Notes under the pieces: model-generated
Seen by the model: the letters and a program-made list of their open reading frames with translations, nothing else
Databases searched by the model: none
Told to the model about the DNA's origin: nothing
Shown here: one piece after another, positions 51,673-61,057 of the stretch
How positions within the stretch are numbered: the stretch's first letter is position 1
Layout: the number at the start of each line of letters is the position of its first letter
Translations under genes and position numbers: made by a program
Source: Ardenticatenaceae bacterium
GTDB taxonomy: Bacteria > Chloroflexota > Anaerolineae > Promineifilales > Promineifilaceae
Reading direction: 5' to 3'
Length of the DNA: 64,000 nt
Assembly (NCBI GenBank): GCA_020634455.1
Contig: JACKBQ010000002.1
Location: 124,001-188,000, forward strand

Positions 51673-52695
51673 ATGGGAAAAGCAATGTTAGATGTACGAG
51701 AACTGACCACGAAATACATCACCCGATTTAAGGAAGATATTTATGCGGTGGATCATGTTTCTCTAAAAATTGAAGAAGGCAGATCGCTGGGAATTGCTGG
51801 TGAATCTGGCTGTGGTAAATCCACCCTTGCCCTGAGCTTGATGGGTTACTACTTTCCGCCCCTGCATTACACCAGCGGCGATATCATCATTGATGGCAAG
51901 AATATCTCTGGAATGGATCCAGACGATGTGCGCAAATCCATTTTGGGAAGAGAAATTGCGTACATTCCGCAAGCGGCCTTAAATGCCCTCAACCCGACCC
52001 AGAAGATTATCAACTTCATTGAGGATGTCGTTAAAGCGCACGATCCAACAGCCACCAAAGAAGAGATTTACGCCATGGCCTCGGGGCTTTTTGAATCTGT
52101 GGGGCTACCGCCTGAGGTGTTGCATAAATATGCGGTTGAGCTTTCTGGTGGTATGAAGCAGCGCACGGTTATTGCCATTTCGGTCATTCTGCGGCCCCAG
52201 GTGCTCATCGCCGATGAGCCATCTTCGGCGCTGGATGTAACCTCGCAAAAGATGGTTATCAAGATGCTGCGCAATTTGATGGACAATGGCTTTGTCAAGG
52301 CGATGATCTTTATCACGCATGAGTTACCCCTGCTTTATAACGTTACCGATGACATTATGGTGATGTATGCCGGGCAGATTGTTGAACAAGCCCCAGCGCA
52401 TGAAGCGGTGTTCGATCCGTTGCACCCTTACTCAAAGGGTCTCATGGGGTCCATTATTGTGCCAGAAGAAGGGCTGCGAGATATGAAATTGGCTGCCATT
52501 CCAGGCACACCGCCAAATTTAAAGAACCCGCCGAAGGGATGTCGTTTTGCTGCCCGCTGCAAATTTGTGCGCCCTGAATGCAAGGTGCAATCTATTCCAC
52601 TACGGGATATTGGAAACGGCCGTGCCTATCGCTGTGTCATGACAGAAGAGGAACTTCGGGAAACCTATGCAAGAGAGGATCAACAAAATGGCTGA
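51673..52695 (+). CDS. DppD-type ABC transporter ATP-binding protein
   Basis: 340 residues from the ATG at 51673 (AGGTGA upstream). Walker A GESGCGKSTLALSLMG, signature LSGGMKQRT, Walker B VLIADEPSSALD and switch His ITHE are intact. The C-terminal oligopeptide-transporter extension is present with its Cys-rich motif (GCRFAARCKFVRPEC), which in some relatives carries an iron-sulfur cluster. It energises import through the two permeases as a heterodimer with the next gene product. The stop codon overlaps the start of that gene. Confidence 0.92.
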   Translation: MGKAMLDVRELTTKYITRFKEDIYAVDHVSLKIEEGRSLGIAGESGCGKSTLALSLMGYYFPPLHYTSGDIIIDGKNISGMDPDDVRKSILGREIAYIPQAALNALNPTQKIINFIEDVVKAHDPTATKEEIYAMASGLFESVGLPPEVLHKYAVELSGGMKQRTVIAISVILRPQVLIADEPSSALDVTSQKMVIKMLRNLMDNGFVKAMIFITHELPLLYNVTDDIMVMYAGQIVEQAPAHEAVFDPLHPYSKGLMGSIIVPEEGLRDMKLAAIPGTPPNLKNPPKGCRFAARCKFVRPECKVQSIPLRDIGNGRAYRCVMTEEELRETYAREDQQNG

Positions 52696-53500
52696 TGGAC
52701 GCAAATCATGCTTAACAGGAAAAGGCGTTACCAAGGTGTTTGGATTCGGCCGTACCAAAACTGTGGCTGTTGATAACGTCGATTTTGATTTCAAAGAAGG
52801 GGAAGTAATTTCAATTGTTGGCGAATCAGGTAGTGGCAAAACCACCCTGGCCAAAATGTTACTCGGTCTCATTAGCGTAACCGAAGGCGATATTTACTTC
52901 CAGGGTGAACAGCGCGACATCAGCTCGCACCGAAAACGGAAGGCTTACTGGACGCAAATTCAGGCAATCTTCCAGGATCCCTTTGCCTCGTACAATATCT
53001 TCAACAAGATTGACTCTGTGTTGCTAGATTGCATCAAGATGCGCGGCGGTGGTCGGCTGCCGTATGAGCAAAAAGTAGAGATGATGACCGAGGCGTGCAG
53101 CTTTGTTAACCTGAAGTTCGCAGAATTAACCAACAAATATCCATTTGAGCTTTCTGGCGGGCAGCAGCAGCGTTTGATGATTGCTCGCATCTTTCTGCTA
53201 AAGCCAAAGGTTTTAATTGCCGATGAACCAACCTCGATGATTGATGCCTGTTCGCGGGCCACCATCCTGGATATGCTCATGAACCTGCGGAATGAAGTGG
53301 GTATGACCCCCATCTTTATTACCCATGATATTGGTTTGGCCTATTACGTCTCGGACACGGTCTACATTATGGAAAAAGGCAAGTTTGTTGAAAGCGGTTC
53401 TGCGGATAGCGTTATCTTGAATCCGCAGCAACCCTACACAAAGCGCCTGCTGAATGATGTACCCAAGATTTACGAAGAATGGGATCTTTCAACCGTGTAA
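52688..53500 (+). CDS. DppF-type ABC transporter ATP-binding protein
   Basis: 270 residues from ATG 52688, overlapping the end of the previous gene by 8 nt (ATGGCTGA); an in-frame ATG at 52667 is possible. Walker A GESGSGKTTLAKMLLG, signature LSGGQQQR, Walker B VLIADEPTSMID and switch His ITHD are intact. It is shorter than many DppF proteins because it lacks the Cys-rich C-terminal extension that its partner keeps. Its last 22 nt overlap the deacetylase gene, so the transporter and deacetylase are translationally linked. Confidence 0.9.
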   Translation: MADGRKSCLTGKGVTKVFGFGRTKTVAVDNVDFDFKEGEVISIVGESGSGKTTLAKMLLGLISVTEGDIYFQGEQRDISSHRKRKAYWTQIQAIFQDPFASYNIFNKIDSVLLDCIKMRGGGRLPYEQKVEMMTEACSFVNLKFAELTNKYPFELSGGQQQRLMIARIFLLKPKVLIADEPTSMIDACSRATILDMLMNLRNEVGMTPIFITHDIGLAYYVSDTVYIMEKGKFVESGSADSVILNPQQPYTKRLLNDVPKIYEEWDLSTV

Positions 53501-54360
53501 CCCGCACAGATTTGAAAGGTCAAACCAATCGCCTGTTAGGGTTTCCGGAAGAGGCTCGTTTACTCATTATTAATGCAGATGATTTTGGCATGTGCCATGC
53601 CGTAAACGAGGCAATTATCAGGGCATTGCAGTATGGCATTGTGCAATCAACCACGTTGATGGTTCCTTGTGCTTGGGCCATTCAGGCCATGCGCTTTCTG
53701 GCAGAGAATCCCCAAATTGCGTTTGGCGTTCATCTGACTGCTATTTCAGATGGGGACGATTATCGTTGGGGGCCGCTCTTGCCCAGGGCAGATGTGCCAA
53801 CGCTCGTGGACGAGGCCGGTTACTTTTACAATTTTGAACAGATGCCCGCTTTTTTAGCTCAGGTCAAACTAGCTGAACTGGAGCTGGAATTTCGGGCACA
53901 GATCGAGCGGGTTTTGGCAGCGGGCCTACAACCAACTCATCTGGATTGGCATTCGTTAAGGTTAAACGGCCGTACTGACATCCTGGCCATTCTGCTGAAG
54001 TTAGCCCAAGAGTATGGTTTGGCACTTCGCGTCATGGGCCAATCCTGGATTCAAACCGTACAAAGTCATACGCTCCCGACCATTGATTTTGACTTTTTAG
54101 ATAGTTATTTGCTTGAGCCGGCCACAAAAATGGCCCGGTTTGTTGAACTTTTACACCAGCTGCCTCCTGGCCTCAGCGAATGGGCCGTTCACCCAGGTTT
54201 GGACAATGCAGAGTTACAGGCAATAGAGCCGGGCGGTAGCCATTTCCGCCAGGCAGATTTTGACTTTTTTACATCACCACAGGCCCAGAAGACCATTACC
54301 CAAGAAGGCATCGTTCTTCTCAATTACCGGAGCTTGCAGGCAGTTTGGAGAAAATCATAA
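53479..54360 (+). CDS. ChbG/HpnK (YdjC)-family carbohydrate deacetylase
   Basis: 293 residues starting inside the end of the DppF gene. The metal site motifs are visible: NADDFGMCHAVNEAI (Asp-Asp), FGVHL (His) and HLDWHS (two His). Members remove N-acetyl groups from chitooligosaccharides or related sugars in the cytoplasm. In this locus it would deacetylate the imported oligosaccharide before or during cleavage by the glycosidases. The tight overlap upstream supports a common function with the transporter. The downstream GH3 gene begins 17 nt after its stop. Confidence 0.85.
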   Translation: MGSFNRVTRTDLKGQTNRLLGFPEEARLLIINADDFGMCHAVNEAIIRALQYGIVQSTTLMVPCAWAIQAMRFLAENPQIAFGVHLTAISDGDDYRWGPLLPRADVPTLVDEAGYFYNFEQMPAFLAQVKLAELELEFRAQIERVLAAGLQPTHLDWHSLRLNGRTDILAILLKLAQEYGLALRVMGQSWIQTVQSHTLPTIDFDFLDSYLLEPATKMARFVELLHQLPPGLSEWAVHPGLDNAELQAIEPGGSHFRQADFDFFTSPQAQKTITQEGIVLLNYRSLQAVWRKS

Positions 54361-54377
54361 CAATTAAGGAAAACAGC

Positions 54378-56663
54378 ATGAACATTCAATCAATTATCGA
54401 AAAAATGACGCTTGAAGAAAAAGCGGCTCTGTGCACAGGTGCCAGCGCCTGGTCTACCACCCCCATCGAGCGGCTAGATGTGCCCGAAATGATCGTTTCC
54501 GACGGGCCACATGGCGTACGCCGCGTGCCAAATGTACATGAGATGGCCAGCACCAGCTTGCCTGCCACTTGCTTCCCTACCGCCTCTTGCCTTGCTTCTA
54601 CTTGGGATGTGGACCTTATTCGCCATATGGGCGAAGCGTTGGGTGAAGAATGTATTGCCCTGAACGTAGACGTGCTGTTGGGGCCGGGGGCTAACATGAA
54701 GCGCTCTCCGCTAGGCGGCCGTAATTTTGAATATTTTTCCGAAGATCCGTATTTGGCAGGCGAGATGGCTGCAACCATCATTAACGGTGTGCAAAGCAAA
54801 GGTGTCGGCACCTCGCTGAAGCATTACGCCGCCAACAACCAGGAATTCCAGCGTTTTAGCATCAGTGTTGAAGTGGATGAGCGTACTCTGCGTGAGATTT
54901 ACCTGCCTGCGTTTGAGAAGGCGGTTAAACAAGCCCAGCCGTGGACGGTTATGTGTGCCTACAACAAAGTCAACGGCACGTTCGCTTCTGAGCATGACTA
55001 TCTTCTCAACAAAATCCTCAAGGATGAGTGGGGGTTTAAGGGGCTGGTGGTATCTGATTGGGGCGCAGTGCGCGACCGGGTGGCGGCACTAAAAGGTGGT
55101 CTGGATTGGGAAATGCCGGGGCCGCAGGATCGCCGGGTGAAAGAAGTGGTCGCGGCCGTTGAATCGGGTAATTTGGATGAAGCCGTTCTGAATGAGTCGG
55201 TGCGGCGCATTTTGCGCATTGTCTTCATGGCTGCTAAAACGCCAAAAGAAGGGGAATTTGACGTGGAGGCGCACCATGCTTTGGCACAAAAAGTGGCCTC
55301 AGAAGGGATGATTTTGCTCAAAAACAATGGTCTGTTGCCGTTGAAGGATCAGCAGCAAATTGCGGTAATCGGCCGTTCTGCTGAGAATGCGCATTTCCAG
55401 GGTGGTGGCAGTTCGCACATTAATCCCACCAAGGTGACGGTGCCGTTCAACGCCCTTAAAGCCCAGTCTGAAGCCACAGAATTCACCTATGCTGAAGGGT
55501 ACCCAACAGATGATTCTTTCCGGCAAGACATGATTGACAAAGCGGTGGGGCTGGCTCAAACGGCCGATGTCGCGATTTTATACATTGCCCTGCCCACCTT
55601 CAAGGAATCTGAAGGGTATGATCGCAAGGATTTGGACCTGACGAACCAGCAGATTGCTCTGATTAAAGCGGTTTCGGCCGTACAGCCACACACGGTGGTG
55701 GTGCTGAATAATGGTGCCCCGGTGGTGATGGGCGACTGGATTGACGGCGTTGCGGCCGTTTTGGAAGGTTGGATGATGGGTCAGGCTGGTGGTGGGGCCA
55801 TTGCCGACGTGCTGTATGGCAAGGTGAACCCCAGCGGCAAGCTGGCCGAGACGTTCCCAGCCAGGCTGACTGACACGCCACCTCACCTCAACTGGCCCGG
55901 TGACGCAGGCCACGTGCGCTACGGCGAAGGTTTGTTCATTGGCTACCGCTATTACGATGCGAAGGAAGTGCCGGTGCAATTCCCGTTTGGGTATGGCCTG
56001 AGCTACACCACGTTTGCCTACAGCAATGCGCAAGTATCTGCCAGTTCGTTTAAGGATACGGACGGGGTGACGGTGTCGGTGGACGTGACGAACACAGGCA
56101 AGATGGCGGGCAAGGAGATTGTGCAGGTGTATGTGCATGACAAGGAGGCTGGGCTGGTACGGCCGTTTAAAGAACTGAAAGGGTTTGCCAAAGTGGTCCT
56201 GGAACCAGGTGAAACTAAAACTGTCTCGGTTGACCTCGATTTCCGCGCCTTTGCTTACTACCATCCCGAATATAGCCAGTGGATTACCGAAGATGGCGCG
56301 TTTGATCTACTCATCGGCGCTTCCTCGGCAGACATTCGCCAAACCGTGACGGTAAACCTGGAATCTACGCTGAACCTGCCCTGCATTCTGGACAAAGAAT
56401 CTACCATTCGCGAATGGATGGCTGATCCACGCGGCAAAGCCGTCTTTGGACCACATTTTGCCCAAATGGAAGCAGCAGCCCGCGAAATGTTCCACAGCGA
56501 CGACAACGAACGGTACGCCACGGAAGGTTCCATCGGTATGGACATCATGGAAATGTTTAGCGATATGCCGTTGGTGAGCGTATTAATGTTCCAGAAAGAT
56601 GCATTGCCTGTGCATCCAGAGGACATGGTTGCTGGTTTGTTACAGCAAGTTCATGCTGCCTAA
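54378..56663 (+). CDS. Glycoside hydrolase family 3 beta-glycosidase (with C-terminal Fn3-like domain)
   Basis: 761 residues; start after AAGGA. GH3 N domain with KHYAANNQE and the nucleophile Asp227 in KGLVVSDWGAV, GH3 C domain (GRSAENAHFQGGGSSH), then a fibronectin-III-like domain (VSVDVTNTGKMAGKEIVQVY), and an extra ~90-residue C-terminal tail. No signal peptide, hence cytoplasmic. Expected reaction: removal of the terminal beta-linked glucose (or xylose/GlcNAc) from short oligosaccharides with retention. The acid/base residue could not be assigned safely. Part of the transporter-glycosidase operon. Confidence 0.92.
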   Translation: MNIQSIIEKMTLEEKAALCTGASAWSTTPIERLDVPEMIVSDGPHGVRRVPNVHEMASTSLPATCFPTASCLASTWDVDLIRHMGEALGEECIALNVDVLLGPGANMKRSPLGGRNFEYFSEDPYLAGEMAATIINGVQSKGVGTSLKHYAANNQEFQRFSISVEVDERTLREIYLPAFEKAVKQAQPWTVMCAYNKVNGTFASEHDYLLNKILKDEWGFKGLVVSDWGAVRDRVAALKGGLDWEMPGPQDRRVKEVVAAVESGNLDEAVLNESVRRILRIVFMAAKTPKEGEFDVEAHHALAQKVASEGMILLKNNGLLPLKDQQQIAVIGRSAENAHFQGGGSSHINPTKVTVPFNALKAQSEATEFTYAEGYPTDDSFRQDMIDKAVGLAQTADVAILYIALPTFKESEGYDRKDLDLTNQQIALIKAVSAVQPHTVVVLNNGAPVVMGDWIDGVAAVLEGWMMGQAGGGAIADVLYGKVNPSGKLAETFPARLTDTPPHLNWPGDAGHVRYGEGLFIGYRYYDAKEVPVQFPFGYGLSYTTFAYSNAQVSASSFKDTDGVTVSVDVTNTGKMAGKEIVQVYVHDKEAGLVRPFKELKGFAKVVLEPGETKTVSVDLDFRAFAYYHPEYSQWITEDGAFDLLIGASSADIRQTVTVNLESTLNLPCILDKESTIREWMADPRGKAVFGPHFAQMEAAAREMFHSDDNERYATEGSIGMDIMEMFSDMPLVSVLMFQKDALPVHPEDMVAGLLQQVHAA

Positions 56664-56718
56664 GACAAAACGCTCCATTACCTTTGATCATGAATTTCAC
56701 ATGACCGTTCATTAATTT

Positions 56719-56779
56719 TTCTGAAATTCAGAATGATTTTTGTCCCGACAGGTTTGCTGCCAAAGCAAGCCTGTCCGGG
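56719..56779. repeat. Two hairpins between the GH3 genes
   Basis: TTCTGAA-a-TTCAGAA (56719-56733) is a 7-bp-arm palindrome. It is followed by a larger hairpin of GACAGGTTTGCT (56747-56758) and AGCAAGCCTGTC (56764-56775), 12 bp with one wobble and a 5-nt loop. They end about 25 nt before the start of the second GH3 gene. Confidence 0.55.
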
Positions 56780-56801
56780 CTTAGCACAAGTTGGAAACCT
56801 C

Positions 56802-58586
56802 ATGACAACTTATCCTTTCCAAAACCCCTCCCTTTCCACTTCAAAACGAATTGCCGATTTACTGGGTCGGATGACGCTGGCTGAAAAAATTGGCCAAATG
56901 ACCCAAATTGAGAAAAACAGTCTTACCCCAGAACTTGTCGCCAAATATGCCCTTGGTTCGGTACTTAGCGGCGGTGGCGGCTATCCTAAAACCGGGAATA
57001 CGCCCCAAGATTGGGTAAACATGATTGGGGAATTTCAGAAAGCGGCTCTGGAAACACGCCTGGGTATCCCCTTAATTTATGGCGTAGATGCGGTGCATGG
57101 GCACAACAATTTGCACGGCGCGGTAATTTTTCCGCACAACATTGGCCTGGGGGCGGCCGGTGATTTGGATTTGGTGAAGAAAATCGGCCGTTTTACAGCC
57201 CATGAACTGCTAGCCACCAATGTACACTGGAACTTTGCTCCAGCCGTGAGTGTGCCTCAGGACATTCGTTGGGGGCGCACTTACGAAGGTTACAGTGAAA
57301 ACAGTGATTTAGTTGCTGAACTTGGCGCGGCTTACGTGTGTGGGTTGCAATCTAGTGGCGTCTCTGCGTCGGTAAAGCATTTTGTGGGGGATGGCGGCAC
57401 CCGTTGGGGGAGCACCCACCCCATTCCCTGGATTCCCCGAATGTGGCAGGCGGATGATGACCGCTGGTGCATGGACCAGGGCGTGACGGATGTGGATGAG
57501 ACGACACTGCGCGAGGTGCATTTACGGCCGTATGCCGCAGCCATCGCAGCCGGAGCCAAAAACATCATGGTGTCTTACAGCTCCTGGAATGGCCTCAAAA
57601 TGCACGGCCACCATTACCTGTTGACGGATGTGTTGAAAGGAGAGATGGGCTTCGAAGGTTTTCTCATCTCGGACTTTTTGGCCATCAACCAATTGCATGA
57701 GGATTACCGCACCTGTGTGGTGCAGGCGATCAATGCTGGTTTGGACATGGTGATGGTTCCTTTTGATGCGGCGCAGTTTATTGACACGCTTACCGCCGCC
57801 GTTGAAGACGGCGCTGTGCCGCTAAGCCGTATTGATGATGCAGTGCGCCGGATTTTATTGGTGAAATTTGAGTTTGGTTTGTTTGAACGGCCGTTTGCCG
57901 ACCCCGCCCTCTACACCGAAATTGGCAGTGAAACCCATCGTGCCGCCGCCCGCGAAGCGGTGCAAAAATCGCTCGTCCTGCTGAAAAATGACAACATGCT
58001 GCCACTTTCCAGAGACACCAGCACCTTGCTGATGGCTGGCGAAGCGGCTAACGACATTGGACTGCAATGCGGTGGCTGGACCATCGAATGGCAGGGCAAA
58101 TCCGGCGCTGTTACCACGGGCAGCACCCTTTTCCAGGGCGTATTTGAAAAAATGGGCGGCGATGTGGCCTACAGCCCCATTGCCGATTTCACGCCTGGCG
58201 CGGTGGCGGAAGTGGGCATTGTGGCCATTGCTGAAAAGCCGTATGCCGAGGGTGAGGGCGATAATGGCAACCTGGCTTTGACCGCCGAACAAATTGCCCT
58301 CATTCACAAAGTACGGCCGCATTGCAACAAACTCTTGCTTGTCATTTACTCTGGACGACCGCTGATCATTACCGAACAGCTGGAAATGTGTGATGCAGTG
58401 GTGGCTGCCTGGCTGCCCGGCAGCGAAGGCGCGGCAATCAGCGATGTTTTATTCGGCGACGTGCCGTTTACCGGGAAGTTGTCATTTTCCTGGCCGCGCA
58501 GCATGTCGCAGGTGCCGTTGTCGGCGCTTATTTCTAGTGGCGAACCGCCACTTTTCCCCTTTGGACATGGTTTAGAAACCTGTTGA
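56802..58586 (+). CDS. Glycoside hydrolase family 3 beta-glycosidase (compact, exohydrolase-like)
   Basis: 594 residues from ATG 56802 (GGAAACC upstream). It has the compact two-domain layout of plant-type beta-glucan exohydrolases: NWHF-like VHWNFAPAVSVPQDIRWGRT, VKHFVGDGGT, and the nucleophile Asp291 in GFEGFLISDFLAI; the C domain has PYAEGEGDNGNL. No Fn3 domain and no signal peptide. It differs clearly from the upstream GH3, so the two probably split linkages or chain lengths. The next gene starts 6 nt after its stop. Confidence 0.92.
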   Translation: MTTYPFQNPSLSTSKRIADLLGRMTLAEKIGQMTQIEKNSLTPELVAKYALGSVLSGGGGYPKTGNTPQDWVNMIGEFQKAALETRLGIPLIYGVDAVHGHNNLHGAVIFPHNIGLGAAGDLDLVKKIGRFTAHELLATNVHWNFAPAVSVPQDIRWGRTYEGYSENSDLVAELGAAYVCGLQSSGVSASVKHFVGDGGTRWGSTHPIPWIPRMWQADDDRWCMDQGVTDVDETTLREVHLRPYAAAIAAGAKNIMVSYSSWNGLKMHGHHYLLTDVLKGEMGFEGFLISDFLAINQLHEDYRTCVVQAINAGLDMVMVPFDAAQFIDTLTAAVEDGAVPLSRIDDAVRRILLVKFEFGLFERPFADPALYTEIGSETHRAAAREAVQKSLVLLKNDNMLPLSRDTSTLLMAGEAANDIGLQCGGWTIEWQGKSGAVTTGSTLFQGVFEKMGGDVAYSPIADFTPGAVAEVGIVAIAEKPYAEGEGDNGNLALTAEQIALIHKVRPHCNKLLLVIYSGRPLIITEQLEMCDAVVAAWLPGSEGAAISDVLFGDVPFTGKLSFSWPRSMSQVPLSALISSGEPPLFPFGHGLETC

Positions 58587-58592
58587 GGTAAC

Positions 58593-61046
58593 ATGAATAT
58601 TTTAGATTTAAACGGCCGTTGGCAATTTAAACAAAGCACGTCCGATGAGTGGCTGCCAGCCACTGTCCCCGGCGGTGTGCATACCGATTTACTCGCCCTG
58701 GATCGCATTCCTGATCCGTTTGTGGGCGACAACGAGAAGAAAGTGCAGTGGGTGGCGGAAGCCGAGTGGGTGTACCGTCGCCAATTTGATGTGGATGCAG
58801 CAATCCTGGCGCAGCCGCAACTTTGGTTGGTGTGTGATGGACTGGATACGCTGGCGACGGTGACGTTGAACGGCCGTATCCTGGGTCAGACCAACAACAT
58901 GTTTCGCCAATACCGCTGGGATGTGAAAGAGGCAGTGCAAACCAGCGGCAATGAGCTGGTAATCACCTTTGCCTCCGCAGTGCAGTACATTGGCGAAAAA
59001 CAGGCGGAACGGCCGTTACCCGGCGTCTCTCAAGCCATCCCTGGCGGGCCGTATTTGCGCAAAGCCCCCTGCCAGTTTGGCTGGGACTGGGGGCCGCAAC
59101 TGCTGCCCATTGGCATCTGGAAAGATATTCGGCTGGAAGCAGGCAGCATTCGCCTGAGCGATGTCCATCTGCGCCAGGAACATGCCGCTGGGCAAGTCAC
59201 CGTTTCCGCCGCTGCCACATTAGCCGGGCAAACTGGCAAAGATTTGAACGTGCAACTTAAAATTGTGTCTCCAGATGGCGCGGAATTGGTAACGGAAACG
59301 GCCGTTTCCGCCCTAATTCACAATGCACAATTAAAAATAGATCATCCACAATTATGGTGGCCCAACGGCTATGGCGCACAACCGCTCTACCAGGTTACCG
59401 TCTCACTGCTGCAAAACGATAGCGTTTTGGATGAGCGCCATTACCAGCTTGGCCTGCGCACCCTCCAACTGCGGCAAGACCCCGACGAATGGGGCAAATC
59501 GTTTGAATTTGTGGTCAACGGCGTGCCCATTTTTGCCAAAGGGGCCAACTGGATTCCCGCCGACTCCTTCCCCACGCGCATTAGCGACGACTATTTGGAC
59601 AATCTGATTCGTGGCGCAGCCGAAACGCACCAAAACATGCTGCGCGTCTGGGGCGGTGGCTTTTTTGAGGAAGAGCGCTTCTATGACCTGTGCGACAAGT
59701 ACGGCATTTTGGTCTGGCAAGATTACATCTTCTCGTGCAGCGTTTATCCGCTGGATAATGCCGATTTTTTGGAAAACGTGCGCCAGGAAGTGGAACAAAA
59801 CGTGCGCCGCATTCGGCACCGGGCCAGTTTGGCGCTGTGGTGTGGCAACAACGAGATGGAATGGGGCTGGGCCGATTGGGGCTGGACCCGCGAAGATTTA
59901 GCCGATATGAAGGTGGCCTACGACCAGTTCTTCCACCACACGCTGGCGGAATGGAGTACGGCCGTTGATCCGGATACCCCGTACTGGCCCAGTTCACCCT
60001 CCTCCGACACGCCGTTCGAGAACCCAAACGGCCAGGTGCAGGGGGATGCGCATTATTGGGATGTGTGGCACGGCCGTAAACCGTTTACCGCCTACCGCAA
60101 CCAGTTCCCGCGCTTCATGAGCGAATTCGGCTTCCAGGCGCTGCCACCCATGTCTACCATCGCCACCTACGCCGCTGAAGCGGATTGGAACATGACCTCC
60201 TACATCATGGAGCGCCACCAGAAAAACGACAGCGGCAACAGCCTCATGGTGGGGCAAATGCTAGACACGTTCCGCCTACCTAAAGATTTTGGGTCGTTGG
60301 TCTACTTGAGCATGGTTTTACAGGCAGAAGGCATTCGTTACGGGGTGGAGCATTGGCGACGGGCGCGGGAGCGCGTGGCGGGGACGCTGTATTGGCAGCT
60401 AAACGATTGCTGGCCGGTGGCCTCGTGGTCTAGCCTCGATTATTTTGGTCGCTGGAAGGCGCTGCATTATGTTGCGCGCCGTTTTTTTGCCCCGTTGTTG
60501 CTCTCGATTGAGGATGCTCCGCCGCGCCAAAGTGTTTTCATCACCAGCGACCGGCTGGAAACGGAGACGGGCATTGTGCGCTGGTCATTGGAAACGCTGG
60601 CTGGCGACGTTTTGGACAGCGGCGAGGAGTCGGTAAACATCGCCCCGTTGGCGACAACGGCCGTTGCAAACCTCGACTTTACCCGCCAAATCAACGATGA
60701 CAACCGGCGCAATCTGGTTTTTGTGGCGGAATTGTGGCAGGACGGCCATCAGGTTGCCCGGCAGACGGCTTATTTTGCCCCCACCAAACATTTGCAACTG
60801 ATGGCTCCGCAGGTAACGGCCGTATGCCGTACCGAAGGCGATCAATTGGTCATCAATCTAACCGGCCGTTCCCTGGCTCGCCTGGTGGAACTCTCCCTCA
60901 TCGGCGCAGATGGGGTGTTTAGCGACAACTACTTTGATTTACCTGCCGGGCAAACGGCCGTTGTAACCTGCGCCCTGCCGTCTAGTTGGGGTTTGTCTCA
61001 GGCGGAAGCGGCCCTGCGAATCCGTTCCGTTTACGACTCTTTTTGA
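58593..61046 (+). CDS. Glycoside hydrolase family 2 beta-mannosidase-like enzyme
   Basis: 817 residues; start 6 nt after the previous stop with GAGG upstream. Jelly-roll sugar-binding domain (LNGRWQF, VPGGVHTDLL), Ig-like domain, TIM barrel with acid/base Glu421 (ALWCGNNEMEWGW) and nucleophile Glu511 (RFMSEFGFQALP). The early WVYRRQF segment, the HTDLL motif and CQFGWDWGPQL favour beta-mannosidase over beta-galactosidase or glucuronidase. No signal peptide. It would release mannose from the non-reducing end of imported beta-mannosides or mannose-containing oligosaccharides. Confidence 0.9.
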   Translation: MNILDLNGRWQFKQSTSDEWLPATVPGGVHTDLLALDRIPDPFVGDNEKKVQWVAEAEWVYRRQFDVDAAILAQPQLWLVCDGLDTLATVTLNGRILGQTNNMFRQYRWDVKEAVQTSGNELVITFASAVQYIGEKQAERPLPGVSQAIPGGPYLRKAPCQFGWDWGPQLLPIGIWKDIRLEAGSIRLSDVHLRQEHAAGQVTVSAAATLAGQTGKDLNVQLKIVSPDGAELVTETAVSALIHNAQLKIDHPQLWWPNGYGAQPLYQVTVSLLQNDSVLDERHYQLGLRTLQLRQDPDEWGKSFEFVVNGVPIFAKGANWIPADSFPTRISDDYLDNLIRGAAETHQNMLRVWGGGFFEEERFYDLCDKYGILVWQDYIFSCSVYPLDNADFLENVRQEVEQNVRRIRHRASLALWCGNNEMEWGWADWGWTREDLADMKVAYDQFFHHTLAEWSTAVDPDTPYWPSSPSSDTPFENPNGQVQGDAHYWDVWHGRKPFTAYRNQFPRFMSEFGFQALPPMSTIATYAAEADWNMTSYIMERHQKNDSGNSLMVGQMLDTFRLPKDFGSLVYLSMVLQAEGIRYGVEHWRRARERVAGTLYWQLNDCWPVASWSSLDYFGRWKALHYVARRFFAPLLLSIEDAPPRQSVFITSDRLETETGIVRWSLETLAGDVLDSGEESVNIAPLATTAVANLDFTRQINDDNRRNLVFVAELWQDGHQVARQTAYFAPTKHLQLMAPQVTAVCRTEGDQLVINLTGRSLARLVELSLIGADGVFSDNYFDLPAGQTAVVTCALPSSWGLSQAEAALRIRSVYDSF

Positions 61047-61057
61047 GGTGACTAATC